Origin: a virus
DNA: 27,900 bases
Reading direction: 5' to 3' (one strand)
Virus record (IMG/VR): IMGVR_UViG_3300042691_026259
Location: 1 to 27,900 of that record
Shown here one piece after another: positions 15,901 to 23,336 of this stretch. The translations under genes and the position numbers were made by a program. Under the pieces are notes generated by a model, which saw only the letters and a program-made list of their open reading frames with translations, was not told where the DNA came from and made no database searches. Within the stretch, counting starts at the first letter, position 1. Every line of letters begins with the position of its first letter.

Positions 15901-17835
15901 ACAAATCAACAACAAAGAACCCTTGCATCAAGAGCAATAGAAGAAAAAAGACAAAGAGACATTGCTCCTCTACAATCTGAAATTGATAGAATAAATAAGG
16001 CTAATCAAGATCTTGCTGATAAGGCTGCGCTTGCTGCAGATGGTATAGATAAACTTAATGAAAAAATACAGCAGCTAAGAGATAAAATTGATATGGTTAA
16101 CGGCGCTCTTACTGATTATAGAGTTGCAGTTCTTACTGGACAAAACCCTGAACAAAGAAAAGAAGAAGCGGCAGCAGTTTTAAGAGCATTAGGAATTAAT
16201 CCAAAATCTATTGATCCTGAAGCATTTAAAGATAGAAAGAGGGCTCCTGGACCGACAGAGCTAAGAGCTGCATCTAAATCACAAAAGGACGTAGTTGCAA
16301 CAGCAGATGAAATATTGAATAAAATATTTGGTCAAAAAGTAGATAAAGTAGTTATGGAAGCCGCAGAAGTATATATCACAGAAAGTAAGAGCGGCACTTC
16401 AAAAGCACCTAAAACCTTTACTGAGGAACAGTTAAAAAGATCTGGAATGGGTCCTGGTCAAAGAGTAACTAATCAAACTCTTAGCGCTTTAGTAAAAAAT
16501 GAAAAATTAGAGTCTGGGGAAATATTTGAAATAAGAGGGGTCAGATATAAAGTACTTAATGACTATAGAAATGCTTTCCCAACTGCAGAAAAACTTGCTA
16601 TGGGTGGATTTGTTTCTGGTCCTGGAACTCCTACTTCAGATTCTATTCCAGCGATGCTTTCAAATGGTGAATATGTTATAAATGCAAAATCTGTAAATCA
16701 AGTTGGTGTTCCATTCCTTGACAAAATTAATGGAATGAAAGATGGCGGACTTGTTGATTCTATATTAAATTTACCTAGTGGAAAACGCCGTCCAATATTT
16801 CAAAAAGAAACTTGGGAGCCGACAGCAAATTTCTTTGGCTTGCCAGAAATGGGAAGAACATTTCAAGATACTCTTAAATATGGAGGAGGAACTTCTTCAC
16901 CATTTGGCCAATTAGCCATAATGATTGCAAGAGCCCTAGGAGCAGACACCAAATCAAGCTACTCTGATCAATTAATTACATCCTTAGGCCTCCTTCCAGG
17001 TGTTGGAAAACCACTTGGTTTAGGCGCTAAAGGTTTACTTAAAACAACAGGTAAAAAACTTGAAGCATTATCACTTATGAGAAGTGGTGTACACAGAAGC
17101 TATAACCCAAATATAAAAACTATGCACCCACTTATGGCACCAGTTGAATCTGCTCAAGTAATGGGTCCAGGGACATATTTTGCAGACGATATAATGTATT
17201 CAGAGCTTTATAGACAATATGGGCCACATGCCTATAAGATTCAGGCTGCTTCGCTAATGGATTGGATAAAAATTTTAAAAACAAAAGGTTTTGCAGACTA
17301 CCAAGATCTTGTAAGGTCAGCAAGTAAATATAATGCAGGACTCGGCCCATCAGAAAGTGCTAATGCGATTAATCTTAAGAAAATTCTTGACGGAGCATAT
17401 TGGGACAATCCAGCTATTCAAGGTTTAATGAGAGAGGGATATATCGGATATAGACCCACATCATACAAAGGTGAGAAGAAGGATGCATTTGTAAGCTGGT
17501 TAGTTGGAACTGGAAGATTTAACTTAAAAAAACTTGCTAGTGGTGGATATGTCAATTCTCCAAAGTTTCATAATTGGAATGGCACAGTTCCTGGACCATA
17601 TAATCAAGAAATTTCTGCAACATTAAAAGCTGGAACTGAAGGGGTATATCAAAATAATTATATATCATCTCTCAAAGAAAAAGCACAAGGAAATACCTAT
17701 ATAAACCAGCCAAAGATTGAAGTACATGCAGCGCCTGGTATGGATGAAGCAATGCTTGCTGATCTTGTTCTTAAGAAATTTAATCAACAAAATGATAAAA
17801 TAGCAGCTGCACAAGGAAGATCGGTGGTAAGATAA
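9931..17835 (+). CDS. Tape measure protein with modular inserted domains
   Basis: A 2634-residue protein directly after the chaperone pair; it sets tail length and helps DNA entry. Residues about 190-530 match the TP901/PhageMin_Tail core (ADAFRLADKELVRLTKVYGD, AIPKAGPVIKGLGGSIQDLA, LQKQQAIEQLFGKFQFSRL). Hydrophobic segments lie near 540-570 and 1472-1525 (Gly-zipper-like) and 1557-1590. A charged coiled coil covers about 1890-2070. Gly-Gly turn modules recur, e.g. VPAMLTPGEFVIN (936-948) and IPAMLSNGEYVIN (2239-2251), plus GG motifs near 914, 1233, 1432 and 2538. Between them sit unknown domains (about 970-1230 and 1255-1430) and a PARP/ART-like domain (about 2377-2535). No lytic-transglycosylase or peptidase motif was seen. 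AGGGAG (9911-9916) is the only upstream ribosome-like site, 14 nt away. Confidence 0.92.
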   Translation: MANENVVVNITATSDFSNLITDVNRVSASLAKLQRDLITSDKAIGKNVQKLNADFANALTSSGQFSKYFVSLTSGAEKFGQSLDSGRLKLRDYFSTLRTHFTEQKSLISDLAKQQVQLQNALIQPLGKNAQGLMQYNIMVARGLDEVANKTKIAQTQAAIMNRVIQQGANQLINWGKNTQWAGRQLTVGLTVPIAAFGKAAADAFRLADKELVRLTKVYGDLSGTTANELGKIRDEVVATAKDLSSSLGASFKETLALSADIAATGKTGTELLGSVRETTRLAVLGEVDRQEAMKATLAIQSAFKQNTDELSESINFLNAVENQTSTTLNDLVEAIPKAGPVIKGLGGSIQDLALYITAMREGGISASEGANALKSGLASLINPTDVAVDKFKTFGIDLLGMVQKNAGNTTALLLDMQAALDRLDPLQKQQAIEQLFGKFQFSRLNALFNNLGKEGSQTLKVLDLMKASTAELGAVADRELAMVTESASGRYARAIEKLKADLAGVGESFLGIATKIINVIDKFVNFVGGLPDPIKKVMGLAAGITAIAGPIIMLTGVLGNFFGYIIKGVSHFRALFKGAEGWKLLTPEILAANAAANQIEDSFYSDAKAADVLRNAIQNLINEYSILENKAQSGALSLSDIVTTTAGNPLVIGPREVNPQHPLAGEYQTRASSHMNPVAGMTREQRASQTILGMVPSAIPVNRLIGPNPMILTEKDLPRIEGVTSFTRSTAKGTFSTSAGVLAPEVAKWHAMTASLAMMSKKEIADLKKSIALTGVATTEFMDKFDDVLPAVSKITDNGARMSAAIVAELQAGKITAQTAKEKIIALNFQIEAMLAEAVTDVAAARGLTVDLRTVPLTRQPATNVVTGESNMRQMFRGENQKFLEELGDVLGVRTSGAGYNIETTRPKRLNQGGYIYTANDGSIVPGPNVNADVVPAMLTPGEFVINREATAANLPLLIAINGGLGSAGPNKFLGGRVSGLASRARDAVRSIFGVKAKGPEASAFLQQIDDIQDPILKAQYIDIAKKYSSKLTRSKKDPSLYSPVAQTVQKKNIEDLNRAFEDAGLNPLPYAPGRHATHLTVSKKLGRGKTLVSGYTVDYTAASNLAANRNSLRPIDLITKDLIQVPGVNKYERILRAAGIPKDKWDLAEKDIDLAIKNYFEEQAQRRGTTVAGLPTIGDRPESGAAFTFTKDIIPRIESILPKYNDAALFMPSYKALKENKTLRAARRNKGGMIYMNSGGVVPGYNRGGGIARKGRKYYGAVQPNAIFYANLIRRNKGIADKSVVPKSFLLQRLGARYHYSEKDKGYVVTSLPTNPNLRVFSDLGLSSAGERVLYGSMIDRILNSRSQGMDARGKRGFSLESDGQDMWQHALLRAKNSTSLSPEDKAILDSLYDKASRTMNNTMPKALEEQLFDSTSHFSDMQSLFRNPKTQYKMGGKIKGYNRGGKVTGYNKRALPRYAGGGKVSGVQYKNAGGMIASLLLSQLGYSVGSSLGQKAGGGTGQMVGGSLGSILPFMLMGGIGGKDINTKYEKSIFAGSKFGQSMLTQATSGSKLAGAMSKVGLALTRFNLAASATVAVAGGLIKVYKDHIESNKRLADSYGLTEERAKNLKLEYVDYIDVLRSSIKTMEGARTRNRLIFESMAAANSPVSLTIKQYKDLRKEIKQTMQTEIDMINNAKQSDLSDIAVRLKIQFMAAGASAEEANRKIAVLFSLTEYSEFAQKVTLANREFMNLKTATDVAVKAFKNFREATKERLPAETQLRAFNTALQATDNAIDQILAKNKKDGENQQERYKAELEILNELKSKKLDEVELSNELKASLSAQDTTLIGIIGRYETVVSLWQKIQIAAKGYTGDLKGLDPTAVNALYNLVAAVADETARSTSAQGGLLFKEYRELTRLEKTRKDLIAATKGQTAAQEINSRKRIEALQKEIEKINEAAEARQKALQEEQEDEDYLIQIQKKKIEYQDALAAGDMSRAAQAQLDIQSLTNQQQRTLASRAIEEKRQRDIAPLQSEIDRINKANQDLADKAALAADGIDKLNEKIQQLRDKIDMVNGALTDYRVAVLTGQNPEQRKEEAAAVLRALGINPKSIDPEAFKDRKRAPGPTELRAASKSQKDVVATADEILNKIFGQKVDKVVMEAAEVYITESKSGTSKAPKTFTEEQLKRSGMGPGQRVTNQTLSALVKNEKLESGEIFEIRGVRYKVLNDYRNAFPTAEKLAMGGFVSGPGTPTSDSIPAMLSNGEYVINAKSVNQVGVPFLDKINGMKDGGLVDSILNLPSGKRRPIFQKETWEPTANFFGLPEMGRTFQDTLKYGGGTSSPFGQLAIMIARALGADTKSSYSDQLITSLGLLPGVGKPLGLGAKGLLKTTGKKLEALSLMRSGVHRSYNPNIKTMHPLMAPVESAQVMGPGTYFADDIMYSELYRQYGPHAYKIQAASLMDWIKILKTKGFADYQDLVRSASKYNAGLGPSESANAINLKKILDGAYWDNPAIQGLMREGYIGYRPTSYKGEKKDAFVSWLVGTGRFNLKKLASGGYVNSPKFHNWNGTVPGPYNQEISATLKAGTEGVYQNNYISSLKEKAQGNTYINQPKIEVHAAPGMDEAMLADLVLKKFNQQNDKIAAAQGRSVVR
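17059..17535 (+). other. ADP-ribosyltransferase (PARP/ART-PolyVal)-like domain inside tape measure
   Basis: Residues about 2377-2535 of the tape measure. Visible elements in order: HRS at 2388-2390 (candidate NAD-site His/Arg strand); GPGTYFADD at 2412-2420 followed by YSELY, closely like the PARP signature G-x-G-x-Y-F-A-D...Y; AYKIQ then MDW, as the next ART strand; and EGYIGYRP (2502-2509) with KKDAFVSWLVGTGRFNLKKL near 2516-2535, as the closing strands. The expected catalytic Glu in the last strand is not evident, so activity is uncertain. It is bounded by KDGG and ASGG motifs. Confidence 0.45.
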
Positions 17836-17836
17836 A

Positions 17837-18274
17837 ATGGCATATATAACTTTGCCTGTTGGCTCTACAATATCTATTAACTCAAATCTACTAACAGAAC
17901 ATAATAGGGAGCCAATTAGTATATCCACAAATAGAATTGAGCAAATTACAAGAATGTCAAATGGCACTGCTAGAAAATTTTTTATTGCAGACAAACTAAC
18001 CGTCTCTGCATCTTGGAATAAATTACCATCAAGATCAACATTTACTGTAGATGGAAAATATGGGGCGTTAGATATAAAAGATTTATATGATTCATCAAAT
18101 GGACAAGGCACAGTAACTGTTATTATAAAACATGCCAACGACACAGCACTTTATACTAAGACTATGTATTTTTCATCTTGTTCTTTAGAGCTAGTTGGTA
18201 GAAATGCTAAATTGTCTCCGACAGACACTCCTCAAGATTTATGGAATCTTAATATATCTTTAGAGGAAGTATAA
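17837..18274 (+). CDS. Distal tail / minor tail protein
   Basis: A 145-residue beta-rich protein, one base after the tape measure stop. Its N-terminus (AYITLPVGSTISINSNLLTE) and the middle ADKLTVSASWNKLPSRSTFT read like a small tail-tube-like or Dit-like beta-sandwich. A closing stretch (LYTKTMYFSSCSLELVGRN, then LWNLNISLEEV) supports a sandwich. There is no membrane segment or catalytic motif. Being the first gene after the tape measure in a siphovirus-like order, it probably forms part of the distal tail ring. It overlaps the next gene by 1 nt. Family assignment is by position only. Confidence 0.6.
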   Translation: MAYITLPVGSTISINSNLLTEHNREPISISTNRIEQITRMSNGTARKFFIADKLTVSASWNKLPSRSTFTVDGKYGALDIKDLYDSSNGQGTVTVIIKHANDTALYTKTMYFSSCSLELVGRNAKLSPTDTPQDLWNLNISLEEV

Positions 18275-20283
18275 TGATAGATGTAACTCCATCTTCAAAC
18301 AATACTACAGTAAAAAATATATTTAATCAAAATACTACTGTAAGAGTAGAGCCTGGTTGCACAATTGAGTATAATATGAACTCAATGATTCCAGGACTAA
18401 CGGCTACATATTCTGGATCTTTGGAAACATTTTATCTTAAAGATCCAACAGGACGTGTCAATGTTTTTAAAAAACTATTTCCAATAGATGCAATAATAAA
18501 ACCCAATAGACCAGAATCTGCTGGAATTAAATATTACATCTTATCACCAGTAGATACCACAGCAAATAGCTTTTCATCTTATAGAACACTATCCTATCCA
18601 TCTAATCAACCAAGAATATATTATCCTGGGGTAAGTACTGCGTATAAATACTGGATAACACCTAAAGATAAAAATGTAGATCTTACAGTAACGTACAAGC
18701 AAACGGTAAGTACTGGCGGAAACAAGCATGCATTATGTAATAAAATTGTAGTTAAGTTTGAAAAGTACCATTCTCTTCCATCAAATTATACAATCACTGT
18801 TGTTCCAGAAACTGGTTCTAATATCGTAATTGGACCCATCACGTCAGTTCCAAGTTCTGGAATTATAACTCATTACTATAATGGAACTAATTTTAATACT
18901 ACCACAGAACCAATTTCTTATTCACAACCAGTTTCGATTAAATCTATTAATCTTACTGCTACCAATCAGGGCGGCGGTAGATATATAGGTGTTATAGAAG
19001 TTTCAGCACGGTGGATAAAAGATATATCTGATGACATAGTTTCACTTGATATAAATAAAGAATCTTCAAATGATACAGAAGATATTGTGCCAGTAGGTTT
19101 TATAACGGCAAATTATTTAGATCTATCTCTTTCTAAATATAATCAGTCTGAATTGCTATATGAATACTATAGCAAAGAATCTACATCCTTTAGCGCAAAT
19201 AAAATTTATTTAGTTAAGGGTGCAGAATTAAAACCGCATTTTAAAGTTAGGCATTCTGGTGCCTCTTATGTATCTGGACAATATGATCTGATCAAACAGG
19301 GAGTATTCTATATAGATACATTTTCAAAATCACAATATGGAGATGTTTCTATATCTGCTTTAGATGGTGCTAAAAATTTGATGGAAACTACCATACCAGA
19401 TATTTTGTGTGAAGACTACCCAGTAACAGCTATCATTAGGCGCATATTAGATTCTGTTGGATTTACAAATTATAATTTTAATTTAAATGCTTTTACAGAA
19501 ACATCAATACCACAAATACCTTATTGGTGGTCGGATGATAGAGATACAGTTTGGCAAGCATTACAAGAGCTTTGCAGAGATATACAAATGAATGCTCTGT
19601 TTGACGAAAATGGAGTTTTACAATTTTATAGTAGAGATTATCTTTATAGCAAATCAACTGTGGATTGGGCCTTTTATCATTCACAAGAAGGATCAATACT
19701 TCCAAATATTATTTCTTTTGAAGATAAAGCGATAGTCGGAGCAAACCAAGTTAAAGTTTTGTGGCAAGCACCAATAACATCCGACTACCTAGGAAACTCT
19801 GATGCCTTGTGGCAATCTGGTCCATCTTACTTAACTGCTGGTGGATTAAAGTATGCAGTAGCGTCCTCAGCCACAGTTTCATATTTAAATGATTTATCAA
19901 ATGATGGTTTAGTAATAGACACTAAAACAATAGATGAATTTAATGTGCAACAATCAATATATAATTTTTCTGGCTATTTAATGATAAATTCTGAAATTAT
20001 AGAATATGATGCGATACAATATCAGTATACAGAAAAAGATGCAGCAGATAACGCAGCCCCTCAATTATTTTGGGCGGAATCTTCTGCCGATGTAAATAAA
20101 TATAGATACTTATCAAAAGTTGGATTTAAGGATGTCAATAAACCAGAAACTGCTTACTTTAGACCAACTGGAAGATATAGAGTAAAAGCTCGTGGAGCAT
20201 TAGGAACAAAAGCTGAATTTCATAGAGCAACTGGTTCTGAATTAACAAGCAAATGGACGGGTAGAAAGGTAGAGTTAAAATAA
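18274..20283 (+). CDS. Minor tail / baseplate-hub-like protein
   Basis: A 669-residue protein translated from ATG 18274 with AGAGGAA (18262-18268) upstream. Residues 1-250 are beta-rich and Ser/Thr-rich. From about 260 the sequence resembles phage hub proteins (gp27/Tal-like): SDDIVSLDINKES-type strands, FKVRHSGASYVSGQYDLIKQ, VFYIDTFSKSQYGDVSISAL, then ILCEDYPVTAIIRRILDSVGF and WWSDDRDTVWQALQELCRDI followed by FDENGVLQFYSRDYLYS. That order (short orientation domain, helix with AIIRRIL, 'ALQEL...A.FDE.G.L.F' strand) is a common hub signature in actinophage and other siphovirus tails. The hub closes the tube and holds the fibres. No lysin motif is seen. Confidence 0.7.
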   Translation: MIDVTPSSNNTTVKNIFNQNTTVRVEPGCTIEYNMNSMIPGLTATYSGSLETFYLKDPTGRVNVFKKLFPIDAIIKPNRPESAGIKYYILSPVDTTANSFSSYRTLSYPSNQPRIYYPGVSTAYKYWITPKDKNVDLTVTYKQTVSTGGNKHALCNKIVVKFEKYHSLPSNYTITVVPETGSNIVIGPITSVPSSGIITHYYNGTNFNTTTEPISYSQPVSIKSINLTATNQGGGRYIGVIEVSARWIKDISDDIVSLDINKESSNDTEDIVPVGFITANYLDLSLSKYNQSELLYEYYSKESTSFSANKIYLVKGAELKPHFKVRHSGASYVSGQYDLIKQGVFYIDTFSKSQYGDVSISALDGAKNLMETTIPDILCEDYPVTAIIRRILDSVGFTNYNFNLNAFTETSIPQIPYWWSDDRDTVWQALQELCRDIQMNALFDENGVLQFYSRDYLYSKSTVDWAFYHSQEGSILPNIISFEDKAIVGANQVKVLWQAPITSDYLGNSDALWQSGPSYLTAGGLKYAVASSATVSYLNDLSNDGLVIDTKTIDEFNVQQSIYNFSGYLMINSEIIEYDAIQYQYTEKDAADNAAPQLFWAESSADVNKYRYLSKVGFKDVNKPETAYFRPTGRYRVKARGALGTKAEFHRATGSELTSKWTGRKVELK

Positions 20284-21992
20284 TGCCAATTGAAAACACA
20301 TATGATGGCTTTGCAACAAACCCATCTATTAATATTGCTAATTATATAAGAATCTACCAGACTACTGAAACATCAATACAGGTAGATATTGATAATTTAA
20401 ATATGGATGAGCAGCCCACCCAGTATCAAATATCTTATGCAAAATTAAAAGAAGATGAAACTTTAGATGGCATTGCAACAGTAGTTTCTAATATTTTAAA
20501 TTTACCATATACAATTTCTAACCTAGTGTCTGGATCCAAATATAGCATAAGTGTTATTGCTACTAATTCAAACGGATCTAGCAGTTCAGCAGGAACAAAA
20601 ATTAGACTTAATTCTACTTCTTTTAATTCTCAAATTGTAAGCAATCAATACTCTCCAGTAAAAATTCCAACATCAAAATCATACTTAACTATTTCAAATG
20701 GTAATAAAACTAAAAAAGAATTAATGATTGCATACAGAGATTTTGATTCGATAACAATTCCAACTTCAATTCCTGGTCAAATAACTGGTAAAAATGGAAA
20801 ACAAAGAGTTATAGATACTTATGCATCTCCAACTTATTATGCATTTGGAACAACGTTTTTCATGCCAGCAACAAAAGATAATCCAAGTCCAGCCGCAGGC
20901 ATAGCATTTTTTTTGGCAAATGAAGTTTCAAAAGGATACATGATAACAATCAGTTCAACTGTAGCCTCTGCCGCATTTGATCGTAAAGTTGTTAGCATAG
21001 AAAAAATTGATGGTAAAGCTAGAATTAAATTAAAAGATTCACAAGTATCTCCAGCAAGCACATTGGATGCAATATATGCTGGCACAGCATATTCTTTAGA
21101 TGTAAAAGTAAAACTAAATAATGAAAAAGTAACAATCATTACTTATATAAATGGTTTTAAAATTACAGCAGAAGATGAAACAAAATATACTACTGATAAA
21201 GGAATGAATATCATATCTCCTCCTACAAAAAAAGTTGGAGTGTTTTCTAGAAATGGAACGGTAGCATTTGACTATGTTTATGGATACAATATTTCTGAAG
21301 ATGATTTTGATAATAATAGATATATACCAAACAAATACCAAGGTCAATTTTCTAACGATGTTTTAAATACATCTTTTGGAGATTTAATTTACAACTCTAA
21401 TTTTGAAGATGATGATATTACTAAAAAAGATGCATCGATTGAAGAATTCGGAACAGTAGTTAGAGAGATACAAAAAGTTAAAACTAAATTTAATAGAAGG
21501 CCAGCATATCCACTTAGCTGGTCAGTTTCAGATAATAAATTTGCAAGTATCATTGGATCTAAAATTTCTAATTTTGGCGGGGAGGCATTTGTATTAAACA
21601 ATAGCTCAACAACAATTCCCCTATCAGACGGAGAGACTACTTCGTTTTATATATATGGAAACGACATCAGTTTATCAGGACAGCTAGAATATAGTACAGA
21701 TAAAGCAGACGACATAGAAGCCCCAGAGCCAGTTATTTTTGAAACATCTTGGTTACAAAATCTAGAAGATGTAAAAAGGCTTGCTGATTGGATTAAAACA
21801 AAAACAATTAATCAGGGTAAAGTTTTAGATCTTGAAGTTTTTGGAAACCCACTGCTTTCTGTAGGCGATGTAGTTACTATTAAATATACATATAACGGAT
21901 ACCAAGGATCAGAAAAGTTTATTCTTACAAATGTAAAACATTCGTTTAAAGACGGGGGGTTAACTACCAGCATAAAGTGTAGAACTTTATAG
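20283..21992 (+). CDS. Tail hub-associated protein with Fn3 and LamG-like domains
   Basis: A 569-residue multidomain protein that overlaps the previous stop by 1 nt. Residues 15-109 form a fibronectin type III domain (ETSIQVDIDNLN, QYQISYAKLK, YTISNLVSGSKYSISVIATN). Residues 130-345 look like a concanavalin/LamG-type sandwich (AFGTTFFMPATKDNPSPAAG, SLDVKVKLNNEKVTIITYIN, KKVGVFSRNGTVAFDYVYGY). The last 70 residues (WIKTKTINQGKVLDLEVFGN, LLSVGDVVTIKYTYNGYQGS, KHSFKDGGLTTSIKCRTL) match the C-terminal module of phage hub/protein-D-like proteins. Thus a hub-type end carries two adhesion-type domains. It likely completes the hub with the preceding protein and displays glycan- or surface-binding modules. 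Confidence 0.7.
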   Translation: MPIENTYDGFATNPSINIANYIRIYQTTETSIQVDIDNLNMDEQPTQYQISYAKLKEDETLDGIATVVSNILNLPYTISNLVSGSKYSISVIATNSNGSSSSAGTKIRLNSTSFNSQIVSNQYSPVKIPTSKSYLTISNGNKTKKELMIAYRDFDSITIPTSIPGQITGKNGKQRVIDTYASPTYYAFGTTFFMPATKDNPSPAAGIAFFLANEVSKGYMITISSTVASAAFDRKVVSIEKIDGKARIKLKDSQVSPASTLDAIYAGTAYSLDVKVKLNNEKVTIITYINGFKITAEDETKYTTDKGMNIISPPTKKVGVFSRNGTVAFDYVYGYNISEDDFDNNRYIPNKYQGQFSNDVLNTSFGDLIYNSNFEDDDITKKDASIEEFGTVVREIQKVKTKFNRRPAYPLSWSVSDNKFASIIGSKISNFGGEAFVLNNSSTTIPLSDGETTSFYIYGNDISLSGQLEYSTDKADDIEAPEPVIFETSWLQNLEDVKRLADWIKTKTINQGKVLDLEVFGNPLLSVGDVVTIKYTYNGYQGSEKFILTNVKHSFKDGGLTTSIKCRTL

Positions 21993-22004
21993 TATTTAAA
22001 ATGG

Positions 22005-22010
22005 TATAAT
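22005..22010 (+). promoter_or_regulatory. Extended -10 promoter, leaderless type
   Basis: TATAAT at 22005-22010 with TGG just upstream (extended -10). Six nt later is ATG 22017, with no Shine-Dalgarno site. No good -35 is visible. The geometry is that of a leaderless start. Confidence 0.55.
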
Positions 22011-22016
22011 CGTAAA

Positions 22017-22406
22017 ATGGCTAAGTCAAGAAGAGTACCCGAACAAAATGTAGTTCCAAGAACTCCTATTGTTTTAAATAAAAATTCTAAAGAAGCAAAA
22101 TACATGAATCCGCAAAAGGTTAGGATTCGTGATTCTTATGCAAGCCAAAACACAGCTAAAATATTTTCTAGCCCTTTTAATGAATCTGCAGAAGATGCAT
22201 TTTTAACTGGATCAGATAATCCAGAAACGGACGTTTTAGATAAGGTAGATTTAACTGATATTGAAAGTATAACTATAGAAAAATATTATGATCCCGCTAC
22301 AAAAGAACAAAGGGGCAGGGCTATAATTAAAGTTAGAAACACAAGCATAACTTTAGAAAATGTAGAGGGGGTGGACGCTAGGATTTATAATCCTAACGCA
22401 TCATGA
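22017..22406 (+). CDS. Hypothetical virion-associated protein
   Basis: A 129-residue protein I do not recognise. The N-terminal 40 residues are basic (KSRRVPEQNVVPRTPIVLNK), the middle is acidic and polar (FNESAEDAFLTGSDNPETDV), and the end is a predicted beta-hairpin (QRGRAIIKVRNTSITLENVE). There is no signal peptide or membrane segment. It is the first gene of a distal-tail subgroup, with an extended -10 six nt before its ATG and no ribosome site. Its stop overlaps the next ATG (ATGA). It may be a small connector or chaperone for the fibre that follows; this is inference from position. Confidence 0.65.
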   Translation: MAKSRRVPEQNVVPRTPIVLNKNSKEAKYMNPQKVRIRDSYASQNTAKIFSSPFNESAEDAFLTGSDNPETDVLDKVDLTDIESITIEKYYDPATKEQRGRAIIKVRNTSITLENVEGVDARIYNPNAS

Positions 22407-23335
22407 TTAAGGGCACATATATAGTTTATGAAAATAACAAAGAGGTTGTAAGACAGTCCAATATTATTACAAAGTTTGGTAAAAGATTTTTAACAAATTA
22501 TCTTGCTGGCAATATTACTAATCCACAAAAAGATATGGCGTTTGGCATAGACTCTACCTCTGCAACAGAAAATGATTCTAGGCTTGGATTTGAATTTTAT
22601 AGAACTCCAATTTTAATAGCCTCAACTGATATTCAAACACAATCCTCTGTAACAACTTATAATATTGTTTTTAAAACTACAATTCCTCAAGATGTGTCTG
22701 GGCAAATAAATGAAGTTGGAGTTTACCCATCATTAAGATCATCTATTAATAATTTTGATAGTAAATTTATCACAGACTTTAATGATTATTTAGACTGGGA
22801 AACATCTGGCGGTTCTAATCCAAATATTGTTACCACAAATCAAAAAATAGGAGACAATATGCTTGTTATGTCTTCTAATACAACATCCGCTCAAGAATAT
22901 AAAACTTCAGTATTGCCAATAGATTTATCTGGATATAGCGTAAATGATACCATTACTCTTGCATATTATAAAAATGACACAAACCTAAGTAGCATAAAGA
23001 TTAGATTATATACTACAGCTAGCGATTATTATGAGGTCACAATCACACCAGCTTCTGGAACGGGATATAAAATAACTTCTGCAATCCCACTGTCTACAGT
23101 TTTTTCCTCATCTACTGGATCACCAGATAAAACAAACATAAATCAAATCGGAATTATCGTTACTCCATCATCTGGAAATACTACAACTGTTTCAATGGAT
23201 GCATTAAGAATTAACGATGAAGATACATTTGATCCAATTTTTGGATTAATAAGTAGAGCAGTATTTTCAACACCGCTAAATAAAATTGCTGGAAGAGCGG
23301 TAGATGTAGAGTATAAGCTAGAATTGGATTTCTAA
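22403..23335 (+). CDS. Tail fibre-type protein with carbohydrate-binding-like domain
   Basis: A 310-residue protein. The start MIKGTYIVYENNKEVVRQSN, then NIITKFGKRFLTNYLAG and MAFGIDSTSATENDSRLGFE, matches the N-terminal virion-attachment domain found in many phage fibre/minor tail proteins ('N.it..Gk..l...laG.......aiG...t....t.l..e..R.pi'). Residues 105-290 are beta-rich (DNMLVMSSNTTSAQEYKTSV, LAYYKNDTNLSSIKIRLYTT, TNINQIGIIVTPSSGNTTTV) and read like a CBM-type jelly roll. The final strand set (ISRAVFSTPLNKIAGRAVDV) closes the fibre part. It is coupled by a 4-nt overlap to the preceding gene. No catalytic residues are visible, so it probably binds rather than cuts glycans. Confidence 0.7.
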   Translation: MIKGTYIVYENNKEVVRQSNIITKFGKRFLTNYLAGNITNPQKDMAFGIDSTSATENDSRLGFEFYRTPILIASTDIQTQSSVTTYNIVFKTTIPQDVSGQINEVGVYPSLRSSINNFDSKFITDFNDYLDWETSGGSNPNIVTTNQKIGDNMLVMSSNTTSAQEYKTSVLPIDLSGYSVNDTITLAYYKNDTNLSSIKIRLYTTASDYYEVTITPASGTGYKITSAIPLSTVFSSSTGSPDKTNINQIGIIVTPSSGNTTTVSMDALRINDEDTFDPIFGLISRAVFSTPLNKIAGRAVDVEYKLELDF

Positions 23336-23336
23336 A

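Noticed and set aside
17665-18144. Minus-strand open frame of 159 residues across the tape measure/next gene boundary
   Set aside because: It would run across two well-supported + strand genes and shows hydrophobic noise without a start signal.
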